Shown: positions 1 through 14,000, counted from the first letter of the stretch. The stretch is DNA of 64,000 nt from Arcuatula senhousia (GCA_963971305.1 OZ020310.1:61205017-61269016), one strand, 5' to 3'. Notes: generated from the sequence alone by a model not told the origin. Program-made: numbers and translations.

Positions 1-427
1 CCATGTCCGTTTCCCTCGGTAAACCCTTGTACAAACTACCAACCATTAGAGGAACCACATAGGAGTATCAAATTCACCGCCTCTAACACGTCTTTACTTC
101 TTTGTGACAAGACACGGCCGGCCGGATGGTACCGGTTCACCTCCTATGGGAAGGATGTGGATATGCCAACGTCATGTGTTGATTTTGACAGATGTGGCAC
201 CAGAGCGCCGATATGGCTAGATGGAAAACTGCCTCATTCAGTAAATGACGGGGCTGTGGCTATGAAAGCCTGTATAAACAGAGGACATGGCGCTGATCTG
301 CTTGTAAATCTTGGTTTAGGAACTAAATGCTGTCACGAACATTTAGATATATGCGTTCATAACTGTGGCGCCTACAACGTATACTACCTGGTCAGACCAC
401 CCGCCTGCTCTATGGCGTACTGTGCAG
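1..427 (+). CDS. VWDE-like: Exon 1: D8C (uromodulin-like) domain, 5' partial
   Basis: The frame is open from base 1 (codons start at 1, 4, 7...) to base 427, giving 142 codons plus one base (phase 1). The protein reads VNPCTNY..EPHRS at residues 8-20, GWYRF at 43-47, MPTSCV at 55-60, RCGTRAPIWLDG at 64-75, a CC pair at 110-111, C118, NCGAYNVYYL near 121-130, and ends PPACSMAYCA. This is the cysteine spacing of the D8C domain of uromodulin, OIT3 and VWDE, an extracellular disulfide-rich module. No acceptor is visible, so the exon probably starts before the window. The last 47 bases are the first copy of the 66-bp repeat that fills the following intron. If the donor is not used, the frame stops at TAA 433-435. 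Confidence 0.85.
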
Positions 428-2036
428 GTACGTAAGAGAAGTAAAGATACTACCTGGTCAGACCACCAGCCTGCTCTATGGTGTACTGTACAGGTACGTA
501 AGAGAAGTAAAGATACTACCTGGTCAGACCACCCGCCTGTTCTATGATGTACTGTGCAGGTACGTAAGAGAAGTAAAGATACTACCTGGTCAGACCACCC
601 GCCTGCTCTATGTCATACTGTACAGATACGTAAGAGAAGTAAAGATACTACCTGGTCAGGCCACCCGCCTGTTCTATGATGTACTGTGCAGGTACGTAAG
701 AGAAGTAAAGGTACTACCTGGTCAGGCCACCCGCCTGCTCTATGGCGTACTGTACAGGTACGTAAGAGAAGTAAAGATACTACCTAGTCAGGCCACCTGC
801 CTGCTCTACGGCGTACTGTGCAGGTACGTAAGAGAAGTAAAGATACTACCTGGTCAGGCCACCCGCCTGATCTATGGCGTACTGTACAGGTACGTAAGAG
901 AAGTAAAGGTACTACCTGGTCAGGCCACCCGCCTGCTCTATGGCGTACTGTACAGGTATGTAAGAGAAGTAAAGATACTACCTGGTCAGGCCACCCGCCT
1001 GCTCTATGGCGTACTGTGCAGGTACGTAAGAGAAGTAAAGATACTACCTGGTCAGACCACCCGCCTGCTCTATGGCGTACTGTACAGGTACGTAAGAGAA
1101 GTAAAGGTACTACCTGGTCAGGCCACCCGCCTGCTCTATGGCGTACTGTGCAGGTACGTAAGAGAAGTAAAGATATTACCTGGTCAGAGCAGCCGCCTGC
1201 TCTATGGTGTACTGTGCAGGAACGTAAGAGAAGTAAAGATACTACCTGGTCAGGCCACCCGCCTGCTATATAACGTACTGTACAGGTACGTAAGAGAAGT
1301 AAAGATACTACCTGGTCAGACCACCCGCCTGCTCTATGGCGTACTGTACAGGTACGTAAGAGAAGGAAAGATACTACCTGGTCAGGCCACCCGCCTGCTC
1401 TATGGCGTACTGTACAGGTACTTAAGATAAGTAAAGATACTACCTGGTCAGGCCACCTGCCTGCTCTATGGCGAACTGTGCAGGTACGTAAGAGAAGTAA
1501 AGATACTACCTGGTCAGGCCATCTGCCTGCTGTATGGCGTACTGTGCAGGTACGTAAGATAAGTAAAGATACTATCTGGTCAGGCCATCTGCCTGCTGTA
1601 TGGCGTACTGTGCAGGTACGTAAGATAAGTAAAGATACTATCTGGTCAGGCCACCCGCCTGCTCTATGGCGTACTGTACAGGTACGTAAGAGAAGGAAAG
1701 ATACTACCTGGTCAGGCCACCCGCCTGCTCTATGGCGTACTGTACAGGTACTTAAGATAAGTAAAGATACTACCTGGTCAGGCCACCTGCCTGCTCTATG
1801 GCGAACTGTGCAGGTACGTAAGAGAAGTAAAGATACTACCTGGTCAGGCCATCTGCCTGCTGTATGGCGTACTGTGCAGGTACGTAAGATAAGTAAAGAT
1901 ACTATCTGGTCAGGCCATCTGCCTGCTGTATGGCGTACTGTGCAGGTACGTAAGATAAGTAAAGATACTATCTGGTCAGGCCACCCGCCTGCTCTATGGC
2001 GTACTATGCAGGTACGTAAGAGAAGTAAAGATACTA
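381..2036 (+). repeat. 66-bp satellite array, part I (about 25 units)
   Basis: Tandem units begin in the third base of codon 127 of exon 1 and run without spacer to 2036. The unit is 47 bases of exon end plus 19 bases of intron: ATACTACCTGGTCAG, CCACCCGCCTGCTC, TATGGCGTACTGTGCAG, then GTACGTAAGAGAAGTAAAG. Common variants are cagA/Gcc, ggCg/ggTg, and tgtA/Gcag. A 5-unit (330-bp) higher-order duplication is marked by two GGTACTTAAGATAAG variants 330 bp apart (about 1417 and 1747). The part ends at a TA where the transposon at 2037 inserted. Confidence 0.95.
425..433 (+). other. Authentic 5' splice site of intron 1
   Basis: CAG|GTACGT with the exon ending at 427; it pairs with U1 snRNA at 8 of 9 positions of the CAGGTAAGT consensus. 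A second GT lies 4 nt downstream (GTAAGA). Phase 1 matches the phase of the exon at 56289, and skipping the site leads to a stop at 433-435. The same donor recurs in almost every following repeat unit. Confidence 0.8.
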
Positions 2037-2805
2037 CAGTGAAAACTGTCCAAACCGAACCCTGACTAAACCGAATTTCACATCAAACCGAACAAATTTT
2101 CAAGTCCCAAAGATTTTTTTATTAAATATAAAGTAATTTAACCTGTTAAAACAGAACACTGTCTATTCCGAATACCGAACTAATTTTTATTCCCTATATT
2201 TAATAATTCATGTTATAATACCTTGTCTGTACCGAACTTATCATAGATAATCAAGGATTTACTTTCTGGTTTTGTACTAGCAATTACATGTATGTTTTTA
2301 CAAGAAATTATATAGAGTGATCCAAGCTGTCAAAATGATTAAGATATGGGCATTTATTATAAAAACATGCATTTATATGAATGTTTTGATAACAATAAGT
2401 TTCACAAGCCTGAATTTCTTTAATGGTTTGATTGTCATCAAAACATAGGTTAATAACTGATCCAATTAATGAGAAAATATTTTCATCGTTAAAAACATAG
2501 ATATTGATTATACATATTAAGATCTATGTTAAAAAATAAAAAAAGTGAATCACTAGCTACATTATAAGAATAACTAAGAAGAATTCAATTTTGTTACGAA
2601 AAGAATCTTTTTACTTTAATACATGTATATATATTAATTGAATTGCATTTTCAAACTCAATGATAGCCTTTCATTTAAGTTTCATATCTTTTATTCATCT
2701 ATGGTCCATTTCCGGTTATAACTTAACCCTGACAAAACCGAACACCTGCTGAAACCGAACAAATCCTTAAGTCCCATTGCTGTTCGGTTTGGACAGGTTT
2801 CACTG
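2037..2805. mobile_element. 769-bp TA-flanked inverted-repeat transposon in the array
   Basis: The ends are CAGTGAAAACTGTCCAAACC and the reverse complement of GGTTTGGACAGGTTTCACTG, so the inverted repeats match at 19 of the first 20 bases. It is flanked by TA on both sides (2035-2036 and 2806-2807). Removing the element and one TA restores a normal unit reading gatacTActtggtcag, a variant also present near 6897. Subterminal direct repeats rich in AACCGAAC occur at about 2060-2110 and 2726-2777. The core is AT-rich and has no transposase-like ORF, so it is non-autonomous. TA duplication and CAG ends point to Tc1/mariner or pogo-like mobilisation, which is inference. Confidence 0.85.
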
Positions 2806-5800
2806 TACTTGGTCAGACAACCCGCCTGCTCTATGGCATACTGTGAAGGTACGTAAGAGAAGTAAAGATACTACCTGGTCAGACCACCCGCCTGCTCTAT
2901 GGTGTACTGTACAGGTACGTAAGAGAAGTTAAGATACTACCTGGTCAGGCCACCCTCCTGCTCTATGGCATACTGTGCAGGTACGTAAGAGAAGTAAAGA
3001 TACTACCTGGTCAGACCACCCGCCTGCTCTATGGTGTACTGTGCAGGTACGTAAGAGAAGTAAAGATACTACCTGGTCAGACCACCCGCCTGCTCTATGG
3101 TGTACTGTGCAGGTACGTAAGAGAAGTAAAGATACTACCTGGTCAGGCCACCCGCCTGCTCCATGGCGTACTGTACAGGTACGTAAGAGAAGTAAAGATA
3201 CTACCTGGTCAGACCACCCGCCTGCTCTATGGCGTACTGTATAGGTACGTAAGAGAAGTAAAGATACTACCTGGTCAGGCCACCCGCCTGCTTTATGGTG
3301 TACTGTACAGGTACGTAAGAGAAGTAAAGATACTACCTGGTCAGGCCACCCGCCTGCTTTATGGTGTACTGTACAGGTACGTAAGAGAAGTAAAGATACT
3401 ACCTGGTCAGACCACCCACCTGCTTTATGGCGTACTGTACAGGTACGTAAGGGAAGTAAAGATACTACCTGGTCAGACCACCCGCCTGCTCTATGACGTA
3501 CTGTACAGGTACGTAAGAGAAGTAAAGATACTACCTGGTCAGGCCACCCGCCTGCTCTATGGCGTACTGTGCAGGTACGTAAGAGAACTAAAGATACTAC
3601 CTGGTCAGGCCACCCGCCTGCTCTATGGTGTACTGTACAGGTACGTAAGAGAAGTAAAGATACTGCCTGGTCAGACCACCCGCCTGCTCTATGGCGTACT
3701 GTACAGGTACGTAAGAGAAGTAAAGATACTACCTGGTCAGGCCACCCGCCTGATCTATGGCGTACTGTACAGGTACGTAAGAGAAGTAAAGATACTACCT
3801 GGTCAGACCACCTGCCTGCTCTATGACGTACTGTACAGGTACGTAAGAGAAGTAAAGATACTACCTGGTCAGACCAACCGCCTGCTCTATGGCGTACTGT
3901 ACAGGTACGTAAGAGAAGTAAAGATACTACCTGGTCAGACCACCCGCCTGCTCTATGGCGTACTGTACAGGTACGTAAGAGAAGTAAAGATACTACCTGG
4001 TCAGACCACCCACCTGCTCTATGGCGTACTGTACAGGTACGTAAGAGAAGTAAAGATACTACCTGGTCAGACAACCCGCCTGCTCTAAGACGTACTGTGC
4101 AGGTACGTAAGAGAAGTAAAGATACTACCTGGTCAGACAACCCGCCTGCTCTATGGCGTATTGTGAAGGTACGTAAGAGTAGTAAAGATACTACCTGGTC
4201 AGTCCACCCGCCTGCTCTATGGTGTACTGTACAGGTACGTAAGAGTAGTAAAGATACTACCTGGTCAGGCCACCCGCCTGCTCTATGGTGTACTGTACAG
4301 GTACGTAAGAGAAGTAAAGATACTACCTGGTCAGACAACCCGCCTGATCTATGGCGTACTGTACAGGTACGTAAGAGAAGTAAAGATTCTACCTGGTCAG
4401 GCCACCCGCCTGCTCTTTAGCGTACTGTACAGGTACGTAAGAGAAGTAAAGATACTACCTGGTCAGACCACCCGCCTGATCTATGGCGTACTGTACAGGT
4501 ACGTAAGAGAAGTAAAGATACTACCTGGTCAGGCCACCCTCCTGCTCTATGGCGTACTGTACAGGTACGTAAGAGAAGTAAAGATACTACCTGGTCAGAC
4601 CACCCGCCTGCTCTATGGCATACTGTACAGGTACGTAAGAGAAGTAAAGATACTACCTGGTCAGACCACCCGCCTGCTCTATGGCATACTGTACAGGTAC
4701 GTAAGAGAAGTAAAGATACTATCTGGTCAGGCCACCCGCCTGCTCTATGGCGTACTGTACAGGTACGTAAGAGAAGTAAAGATACTACCTGGTCAGGCCA
4801 CCCGCCTGCTCTATTGCGTATTGTGAAGGTACGTAAGAGCAGTAAATAAAATACTACCTGGTAAGGCCACCCGCCTGATCTATGGCGTACTGTACAGGTA
4901 AGTAAGAGAAGTAAAGATACTACCTGGTCAGGCCACCCGCCTGCTCTATGGCGTACTGTACAGGTACGTAAGAGAAGTAAAGATACTACCTGGTCAGGCC
5001 ACCCGCCTGCTCTATGGCGTACTGTACAGGTATGTAAGAGAAGTAAAGATACTACCTGGTCAGACCACCCGCCTGCTCTATGGCGTACTGTACAGGTACG
5101 TAAGAGAAGTAAAGATACTACCTGGTCAGACCACCCGCCTGCTCTATGGCGTACTGTACAGATACGTAAGAGAAGTAAAGATACTACCTGGTCAGGCCAC
5201 CCGCCTGCTCTATGGCGTACTGTACAGGTACGTAAGAGAAGTAAAGATACTACCTGGTCAGGCCACCCGCCTGCTCTATGGCGTACTGTACAGGTATGTA
5301 AGAGAAGTAAAGATTCTCTCTGGTCAGACCACCCGCCTGCTCTATGGCGTACTGTACAGGTACGTAAGAGAAGTAAAGATACTACCTGGTCAGACCACCC
5401 GCCTGCTCTATGGCGTACTGTACAGGTACGTAAGAGAAGTAAAGATACTATCTGGTCAGGCCACCCGCCTGCTCTATGGCGTATTGTGAAGGTACGTAAG
5501 AGTAGTAAAGATACTACCTGGTCAGACCACCCGCCTGCTCTATGGCGTACTGTACAGGTACGTAAGAGAAGTAAAGATACTACCTGGTCAGGCCACCCGC
5601 CTGCTCTATGGCGTATTGTGAAGGTACGTAAGAGTAGTAAAGATACTACCTGGTCAGGCCACCCGCCTGATCTATGGCGTACTGTACAGGTACGTAAGAG
5701 AAGTAAAGATACTACCTGGTCAGGCCACCCGCCTGCTCTATGGCGTACTGTACAGGTACGTAAGAGAAGTAAAGATACTACCTGGTCAGGCCACCCGCCT

Positions 5801-6540
5801 GCTCTATGGCGTACTGTACAGGTATGCAAGAGAAGTAAATATACTACCTGGTCAGGCCACCCGCCTGATCTATGGCGTACTATGCAGGTACGTAAGAGAA
5901 GTAAATATACTACCTGGTCAGACCACCTGCCTGCTTTATGGCGTACTGTACAGGTACGTAAGAGAAGTAAAGTTACTACCTGGTCAGGCCACCCCCTGCT
6001 CTTTGGTGTACTGTGCAGGTAAGTAAGAGAAGTAAAGATTCTACCTGGTCAGACCACCCGCCTGCTCTATGGCGTACTGTACAGGTACGTAAGAGAAGTA
6101 AAGATACTACCTGGTCAGACCACCCGCCTGCTCTATGGCGTACTGTACAGGTACGTAAGAAAAGTAAAGATACTATCTGGTCAGGCCACCCGCTTGCTCT
6201 ATGGCGTACTGTACAGGTACGTAAGAGAAGTAAAGATACTACCTGGTCAGACCAACCGCCTGCTCTATGGCGTACTGTACAGGTACGTAAGAGAAGTAAA
6301 GATACTACCTGGTCAGGCCACCCGCCTGATCTATGGCGTACTGTACAGGTACGTAAGAGAAGTTAAGATACTACCTGGTCAGGCCACCCGCCTGCTCTAT
6401 AACGTACTGTACAGGTATGTAAGAGAAGTAAAGATACTACCTGGTCAGGCCACCCGCCTGCTCTATGGCGTACTGTACAGGTACGTAAGAGAAGTAAAGA
6501 TACTACCTGGTCAGACCACCCGCCTGCTCTATGGCGTATT

Positions 6541-9457
6541 GTGAAGGTACGTAAGAGTAGTAAAGATACTACCTGGTCAGGCCACCCGCCTGCTCTATGG
6601 CGTATTGTGAAGGTACGTAAGAGAAGTAAAGATACTACCTGGTCAGGCCACCCGCCTGCTCTATGGCGTACTGTACAGGTGCGTAAGAGAAGTAAAGATA
6701 CTACCTGGTCAGACCACCCGCCTGCTCTATGGCGAACTGTGCAGGTACGTAAGAGAAGTAAAGATACTACCTGGTCAGACCACCCGCCTGCTCTATGGCG
6801 TATTGTACAGGTACGTAAGAGTAGTAAAGATACTACCTGGTCAGGCCACCCGCCTGCTCTATGGCGTACTGTACAGGTACGTAAGAGAAGTAAAGATACT
6901 ACTTGGTCAGACCACCCACCTGCTCTATGGTGTACTGTACAGGTACTGGTGTACTGTACAGGTACGTAAGAGAAGTAAAGATACTACCTGGTCAGACCAC
7001 CCGCCTGCTCTATGGTGTACTGTACAGGTATGTAAGAGAAGTAAAGATACTACCTGGTCAGGCCACCCGCCTGCTCTATGGCATACTGTGCAGGTACGTA
7101 AGAGTAGTAAAGATTCTACCTGGTCAGGCCACCCGCCTGCTCTATGGCGTACTGTACAGGTACGTAAGAGAAGTAAAGATACTACCTGGTCAGGCCACCC
7201 GCCTGCTCTATGGCGTACTGTACAGGTACGTAAGAGAAGTAAAGATACTACCTGGTCAGGCCACCCGCCTGCTCTATGGCGTATTGTGAAGGTACGTAAG
7301 AGTAGTAAAGATACTACCTGGTCAGGCCACCCGCCTGATCTATGGCGTACTGTACAGGTACGTAATAGAAGTAAAGATACTACCTGGTCAGGCCACCCGC
7401 CTGCTCTATGGCGTACTGTACAGGTACGTAAGAGAAGTAAAGATACTACCTGGTCAGGCCACCCGCCTGCTCTATGGCGTACTGTACAGGTATGTAAGAG
7501 AAGTAAAGATTCTACCTGGTCAGGCCACCCGCCTGCTCTATGGCGTACTGTACAGGTATGTAAGAGAAGTAAAGATTCTACCTGGTCAGACCACCCGCCT
7601 GCTCTATGGCGTACTGTACAGGTACGTAAGAGAAGTAAAGATTCTACCTGGTCAGACCACCCGCCTGCTCTATGGCGTACTGTACAGGTACGTAAGAGAA
7701 GTAAAGATACTACCTGGTCAGACCACCCGCCTGCTCTATGGCGTACTGTACAGGTACGTAAGAAAAGTAAAGATACTATCTGGTCAGGCCACCCGCCTGC
7801 TCTATGGCGTACTGTACAGGTACGTAAGAGAAGTAAAGATACTACCTGGTCAGACCAACCGCCTGCTCTATGGCGTACTGTACAGGTACGTAAGAGAAGT
7901 AAAGATACTACCTGGTCAGGCCACCCGCCTGATCTATGGCGTACTGTACAGGTACGTAAGAGAAGTTAAGATACTACCTGGTCAGGCCACCCGCCTGCTC
8001 TATAACGTACTGTACAGGTATGTAAGAGAAGTAAAGATACTACCTGGTCAGGCCACCCGCCTGCTCTATGGCGTACTGTACAGGTACGTAAGAGAAGTAA
8101 AGATACTACCTGGTCAGACCACCCGCCTGCTCTATGGCGTATTGTGAAGGTACGTAAGAGTAGTAAAGATACTACCTGGTCAGGCCACCCGCCTGCTCTA
8201 TGGCGTATTGTGAAGGTACGTAAGAGAAGTAAAGATACTACCTGGTCAGGCCACCCGCCTGCTCTATGGCGTACTGTACAGGTGCGTAAGAGAAGTAAAG
8301 ATACTACCTGGTCAGACCACCCGCCTGCTCTACGGCGAACTGTGCAGGTACGTAAGAGAAGTAAAGATACTACCTGGTCAGACCACCCGCCTGCTCTATG
8401 GCGTATTGTACAGGTACGTAAGAGTAGTAAAGATACTACCTGGTCAGGCCACCCGCCTGCTCTATGGCGTACTGTACAGGTACGTAAGAGAAGTAAAGAT
8501 ACTACCTGGTCAGACCACCCACCTGCTCTATGGTGTACTGTACAGGTACGTAAGAGAAGTAAAGATACTACCTTGTCAGACCACCCGCCTGCTCTATGGT
8601 GTACTGTACAGGTATGTAAGAGAAGTAAAGATACTACCTGGTCAGGCCACCCGCCTGCTCTATGGCATACTGTGCAGGTACGTAAGAGTAGTAAAGATTC
8701 TACCTGGTCAGGCCACCCGCCTGCTCTATGGCGTACTGTACAGGTACGTAAGAGAAGTAAAGATACTACCTGGTCAGGCCACCCGCCTGCTCTATGGCGT
8801 ACTGTACAGGTACGTAAGAGAAGTAAAGATACTACCTGGCCAGGCCACCCGCCTGCTCTATGGCGTATTGTGAAGGTACGTAAGAGTAGTAAAGATACTA
8901 CCTGGTCAGGCCACCCGCCTGATCTATGGCGTACTGTACAGGTACGTAAGAGAAGTAAAGATACTACCTGGTCAGGCCACCCGCCTGCTCTATGGCGTAC
9001 TGTACAGGTACGTAAGAGAAGTAAAGATACTACCTGGTCAGGCCACCCGCCTGCTCTATGGCGTACTGTACAGGTATGTAAGAGAAGTAAAGATTCTACC
9101 TGGTCAGGCCACCCGCCTGCTCTATGGCGTACTGTACAGGTATGTAAGAGAAGTAAAGATTCTACCTGGTCAGACCACCCGCCTGCTCTATGGCGTACTG
9201 TACAGGTACGTAAGAGAAGTAAAGGTACTATCTGGTCAGGCCACCCGCCTGCTCTATGGCGTACTGTACAGGTATGTAAGAGAAGTAAAGATTCTACCTG
9301 GTCAGGCCACCCGCCTGCTCTATGGCGTACTGTGCAGGTACGTAAGAAAACTAAAGATACTACCTGGTCAGGCCACCCGCCTGCTCTATGGCATACTGTA
9401 CAGGTACGTAAGAGAAGTAAAGATACTACCTGGTCAGACCACCCGCCTGCTCTATAA
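6541..9457 (+). repeat. Higher-order duplication, about 24 units
   Basis: The block starting at 6541 recurs at 8144 (shift 1603 bp, that is 24 units plus 19). The extra 19 bases are a partial-unit duplication in the first copy only (6928-6965). The order of variants (GTATTGTGAAGG units, AGAGTAG units, CAGGTGCGTAAG unit) is the same in both blocks. Confidence 0.8.
6928..6965 (+). repeat. 19-bp partial-unit tandem duplication
   Basis: TGGTGTACTGTACAGGTAC occurs twice head to tail (6928-6946 and 6947-6965), breaking the 66-bp phase. The equivalent place in the 8.1-9.4 kb block has a single copy, so the change arose in one block only, after the block duplication or by loss in the other. Confidence 0.85.
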
Positions 9458-10859
9458 CGTACTGTACAGGTACGTAAGAGAAGTAAAGATACTACCTGGT
9501 CAGGCCACCCGCCTGATCTATGGCGTACTATGCAGGTACGTAAGAGAAGTAAATATACTACCTGGTCAGACCACCTGCCTGCTTTACGGCGTACTGTGCA
9601 GGTACGTAAGAGAAGTAAAGATACTACCTGGTCATACCACCCGCCTGTTCTATGGTGTACTGTGCAGGAACGTAAGAGAAGTAAAGATACTATCTGGTCA
9701 GGCCACCCGCCTGCTCTATGGCGTATTGTGAAGGTACGTAAGAGAAGTAAAGATACTACCTGGTCAGTCCACCCGCCTGCTATATGGCGTACTGTGAAGG
9801 TACGTAAGAGAAGTAAAGATCCTACCTGGTCAGGCCACCCGCCTGCTCTATGGCATACTGTACAGGTACGTAAGAGAAGCAAAGATATTACCTGGTCAGT
9901 CTACCCGCCTGCTCTATGGCGTACTGTACAGGTATGTAAGAGAAGTAAAGATACTACCTGGTCAGGCCACCCGCCTGCTCTATGGCGTACTCTGCAGGTA
10001 CGTAAGAGAAGTAAAGATACTTCCTGGTCAGACCACCCGCCTGCTCTATGGCGTACTGTGCAGGTACGTAAGAGAAGTAAAGATCCTACCTGGTCAGGCC
10101 ACCCGCCTGCTCTATGGCGTACTGTACAGGTACGTAAGAGAAGTAAAGATACTACCTGGTCAGACAACCCGCCTGCTCTATGGCGTACTGTACAGGTACG
10201 TAAGAGAAGTAAAGATACTACCTGGTCAATCCACCCGCCTGCTCTATGGCGAACTGTGCAGGTACGTAAGAGAAGTAAAGATACTACCTGGTCAGGCCAC
10301 CCGCCTGCTCTATGGCATACTGTACAGGTACGTAAGAGAAGTAAAGATAATACCTGGTCAGGCCACCTGCTTGCTCTATCGCGTACTGTACAGGTACGTA
10401 AGAGAAGTAAAGATACTACCTGGTCAGGCCACCCGCCTGCTCTATGGCGAACTGTGCAGGTACGTAAGAGAAGTAAAGATACTACCTGGTCAGGCCACCC
10501 GCCTGCTCTATGGCGTACTGTACAGATACGTAAGAGAAGTAAAGAAACTACCTGGTCAGGCCATCCGCCTGCTCTATGACGTACTGTACAGGTACGTAAG
10601 AGAAGTAAAGATTTAACCTGGTCAGGCCACCCGCCTGCTCTATAGCGTACTGTACAGGTACGTAAGAGAAGTAAAGAAACTACCTGGTCAGACCACCTGC
10701 CTGCTCTATAACGTACTGTACAGGTACGTAAGAGAAGTAAAGATACTACCTGGTTAGGCCACCCGCCTGCTCTATAACGTACTGTACAGATACGTAAGAG
10801 AAGTAAAGAAACTACCTGGTCAGACCACCCGCCTGCTCTATAACGTACTGTACAGGTAC

Positions 10860-13800
10860 GTAAGAGAAGTAAAGGTACTACCTGGTCAAACCACCCGCCT
10901 GCTCTATGTCGTACTGTGCAGGTACGTAAGAGAAGTAAAGATACTACCCGGTCAAACCACTCGTCTGCTCTATGGCGTACTGTGCAGGTACGTAAGAGAA
11001 GTAAAGATACTACCCGGTCAAACCACCCATCTGCTCTATGGCGTACTGTACAGGTACGTAAGAGAAGTAAAGGTACTACCTGTTCAGGCCACCCGCCTGC
11101 TCTATGGCGTACTGTGCAGGTACATAAGAGAAATAAAGATACTACCTGGTCAGGCCACCCGCCTGCTCTATAACGTACTGTACATGTACGTTAGAGAAGT
11201 AAAGATACTACCTGGTCAGGCCACCCGCCTGCATTATGACGTACTGTACAGGTACGTAAGAGAAGTAAAGGTTCTAACTGGTCAGGCCACCCGCCTGCTC
11301 TATGGCGTACTGTACAGGTACGTAAGAGAAGTAAAGATACTACCTGGTTAGACCACCCGCCTGCTCTATGACGTACTGTGCAGGTACGTAAGAGAAGTAA
11401 AGATACTACCTGGTCAGACCACCCACCTGCTCTATGGCGTACTGTACAGGTACGTAAAAGAAGTAAAGATACTACCTGGTCAGACCAACCGCCTGCTCTA
11501 TGGCGTACTGTACTGGTACGTAAGAGAAGTAAAGATACTACCTGGCCAGGCCACCCACCTGCTCTATGGCGTACTGTACAGATACGTAAGAGAAGTAAAG
11601 ATACTACCTGGTCAGACCTCCCACCTGCTCTATGGCGTACTGTACAGATACGTAAGAGAAGTAAAGATACTACCTGGTCAGGCCATCAGCCTGCTCTATG
11701 GCGAACTGTGCAGGTACGTAAGAGAAGTAAAGATACTACCTGGTCAGGCCACCCGCCTGCTCTATGGCATACTGTACAGGTACGTAAGAGAAGTAAAGAT
11801 ACTACCTGGTCAGGCCACCTGCCTGCTCTATCGCGTACTGTACAGGTACGTAAGAGAAGTAAAGATACTACCTGGTCAGGCCACCCGCCTGCTCTATGGC
11901 GAACTGTGCAGGTACGTAAGAGAAGTAAAGATACTACCTGGTCAGGCCACCCGCCTGCTCTATGGTGTACTGTACAGATACGTAAGAGAAGTAAAGAAAC
12001 TACCTGGTCAGGCCATCCGCCTGCTCTATGACATACTGTACAGGTACGTAAGAGAGGTAAAGATTTAACCTGGTCAGGCCACCCGCCTGCTCAATAGCGT
12101 ACTGTACAGGTACGTAAGAGAAGTAAAGGTACTACCTGGTCAAACCACCCGCCTGCTCTATGGCGTACTGTACAGATACGTAAGAGAAGTAAAGATACTA
12201 CATGGTTAGGCCACCCGCCTGCTCTATAACGTACTGTACAGATACGTAAGAGAAGTAAAGAAACTACCTGGTCAGACCACCCGCCTGCTCTATAACGTAC
12301 TGTACAGGTACATAAGAGAAGTAAAGGTACTACCTGGTCAAACCACCCGCCTGCTCTATGTCGTACTGTGCAGGTACGTAAGAGAAGTAAAGATACTACC
12401 CGGTCAAACCACCCGTCTGCTCTATGGCGTACTGTGCAGGTACGTAAGAGAAGTAAAGATACTACCCGGTCAAACCACCCGTCTGCTCTATGGCGTACTG
12501 TACAGGTACGTAAGAGAAGTAAAGGTACTACCTGTTCAGGCCACCCGCCTGCTCTATGACGTACTGTGCAGGTACGTAAGAGAAGTAAAGATACTACCTG
12601 GTCAGGCCACCCGCCTGCTCTATAACGTACTGTACATGTACGTAAGAGAAGTAAAGATACTACCTGGTCAGGCCACCCGTCTGCTCTATGACGTACTGTA
12701 CAGGTACGTAAGAGAAGTAAAGGTTCTACCTGGTCAGGCCACCTGCCTGCTCTATGGCGTACTGTACAGGTAAGTAAGAGAAGAAAAGATACTACCTGGT
12801 CAGGCCAACCGCCTGCTCTATGGCGTACTGTACAGGTACGTAAGAGAAGTAAAGATACTACCTGGTCAGGTCACCCGCCTTCTGTATGGCGTACTGTACA
12901 GGAACGTAAGAGAGGTAAAGATACTACCTGGTCAGGCTACCCGCCTGCTCTATGGCGTACTGTGCAGGTACGTAAGAGAAGTAAAGATACTAACTGGTCA
13001 GACCACCAGCCTGCTCTATGGCGTACTGTGCAGGTACGTAAAAGAAGTAAAGATACTACCTGGTCAGGCCACCCGTCTGTTCTATGGCGTACTGTACAGG
13101 TACGTAAGAGAAGTAAAGATAATACCTGGTCAGGCCACCCGCCTGCTCTATGCTGTACTGTGAAGGTACGTAAGAGAAGTAAAGATACTACCTGGTCAGG
13201 CCACCCGCCTGCTCTATGGCATACTGTACAGGTATGTAAGAGAAGTAAAGATAGTACCTGGTCAGGCCACCCGCCTGCTCTATCGCGTACTGTACAGGTA
13301 CGTAAGAGAAGTAAAGATACTACCTGGTCACGCCACCCGCCTGCTCTATGGCGTACTGTACAGGTATGTAAGAGAAGTAAAGATACTACCTGGTCAGGCC
13401 ACCCGCCTGCTCTTTGGCGTACTGTGCAGGTACGTAAGAGAAGTAAAGATACTACCTGGTCAGGCCACCCGCCTGCTCTTTGGCGAACTGTGCAGGTACG
13501 TAAGAGAAGTAAAGATACTACATGGTTAGGCCACCGGCCTGCTCTATAACGTACTGTACAGATACGTAAGAGAAGTAAAGAAACTACCTGGTCAGACCAC
13601 CCGCCTGCTCTATAACGTACTGTACAGGTACGTAAGAGAAGTAAAGGTACTACCTGGTCAAACCACCCGCCTGCTCTATGTCGTACTGTGCAGGTACGTA
13701 AGAGAAGTAAAGATACTACCCGGTCAAACCACCCGTCTGCTCTATGGCGTACTGTGCAGGTACGTAAGAGAAGTAAAGATACTACCCGGTCAAACCACCC

Positions 13801-14000
13801 GTCTGCTCTATGGCGTACTGTACAGGTACGTAAGAGAAGTAAAGGTACTACCTGTTCAGGCCACCCGCCTGCTCTATGGCGTACTGTGCAGGTACGTAAG
13901 AGAAGTAAAGATACTACCTGGTCAGGCCACCCGCCTGCTCTATAACGTACTGTACATGTACGTAAGAGAAGTAAAGATACTACCTGGTCAGGCCACCCGC
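10860..14000 (+). repeat. Higher-order blocks marked by CCCGGTCAAACCAC units
   Basis: A run with CTATGTCGTACTGTGCAGG followed by units reading CCCGGTCAAACCAC is seen from about 10873, 12325 and 13645. The spacings are 1452 bp (22 units) and 1320 bp (20 units). The unit order following each run is largely the same. Confidence 0.75.

Noticed and set aside
7966..9882. 638-codon - strand ORF and others (2929-4338, 4417-5829) with DQVVSLLLLRT repeats
   Set aside because: Same array read backwards; leucine-rich look is coincidental and does not follow the leucine-rich-repeat consensus.
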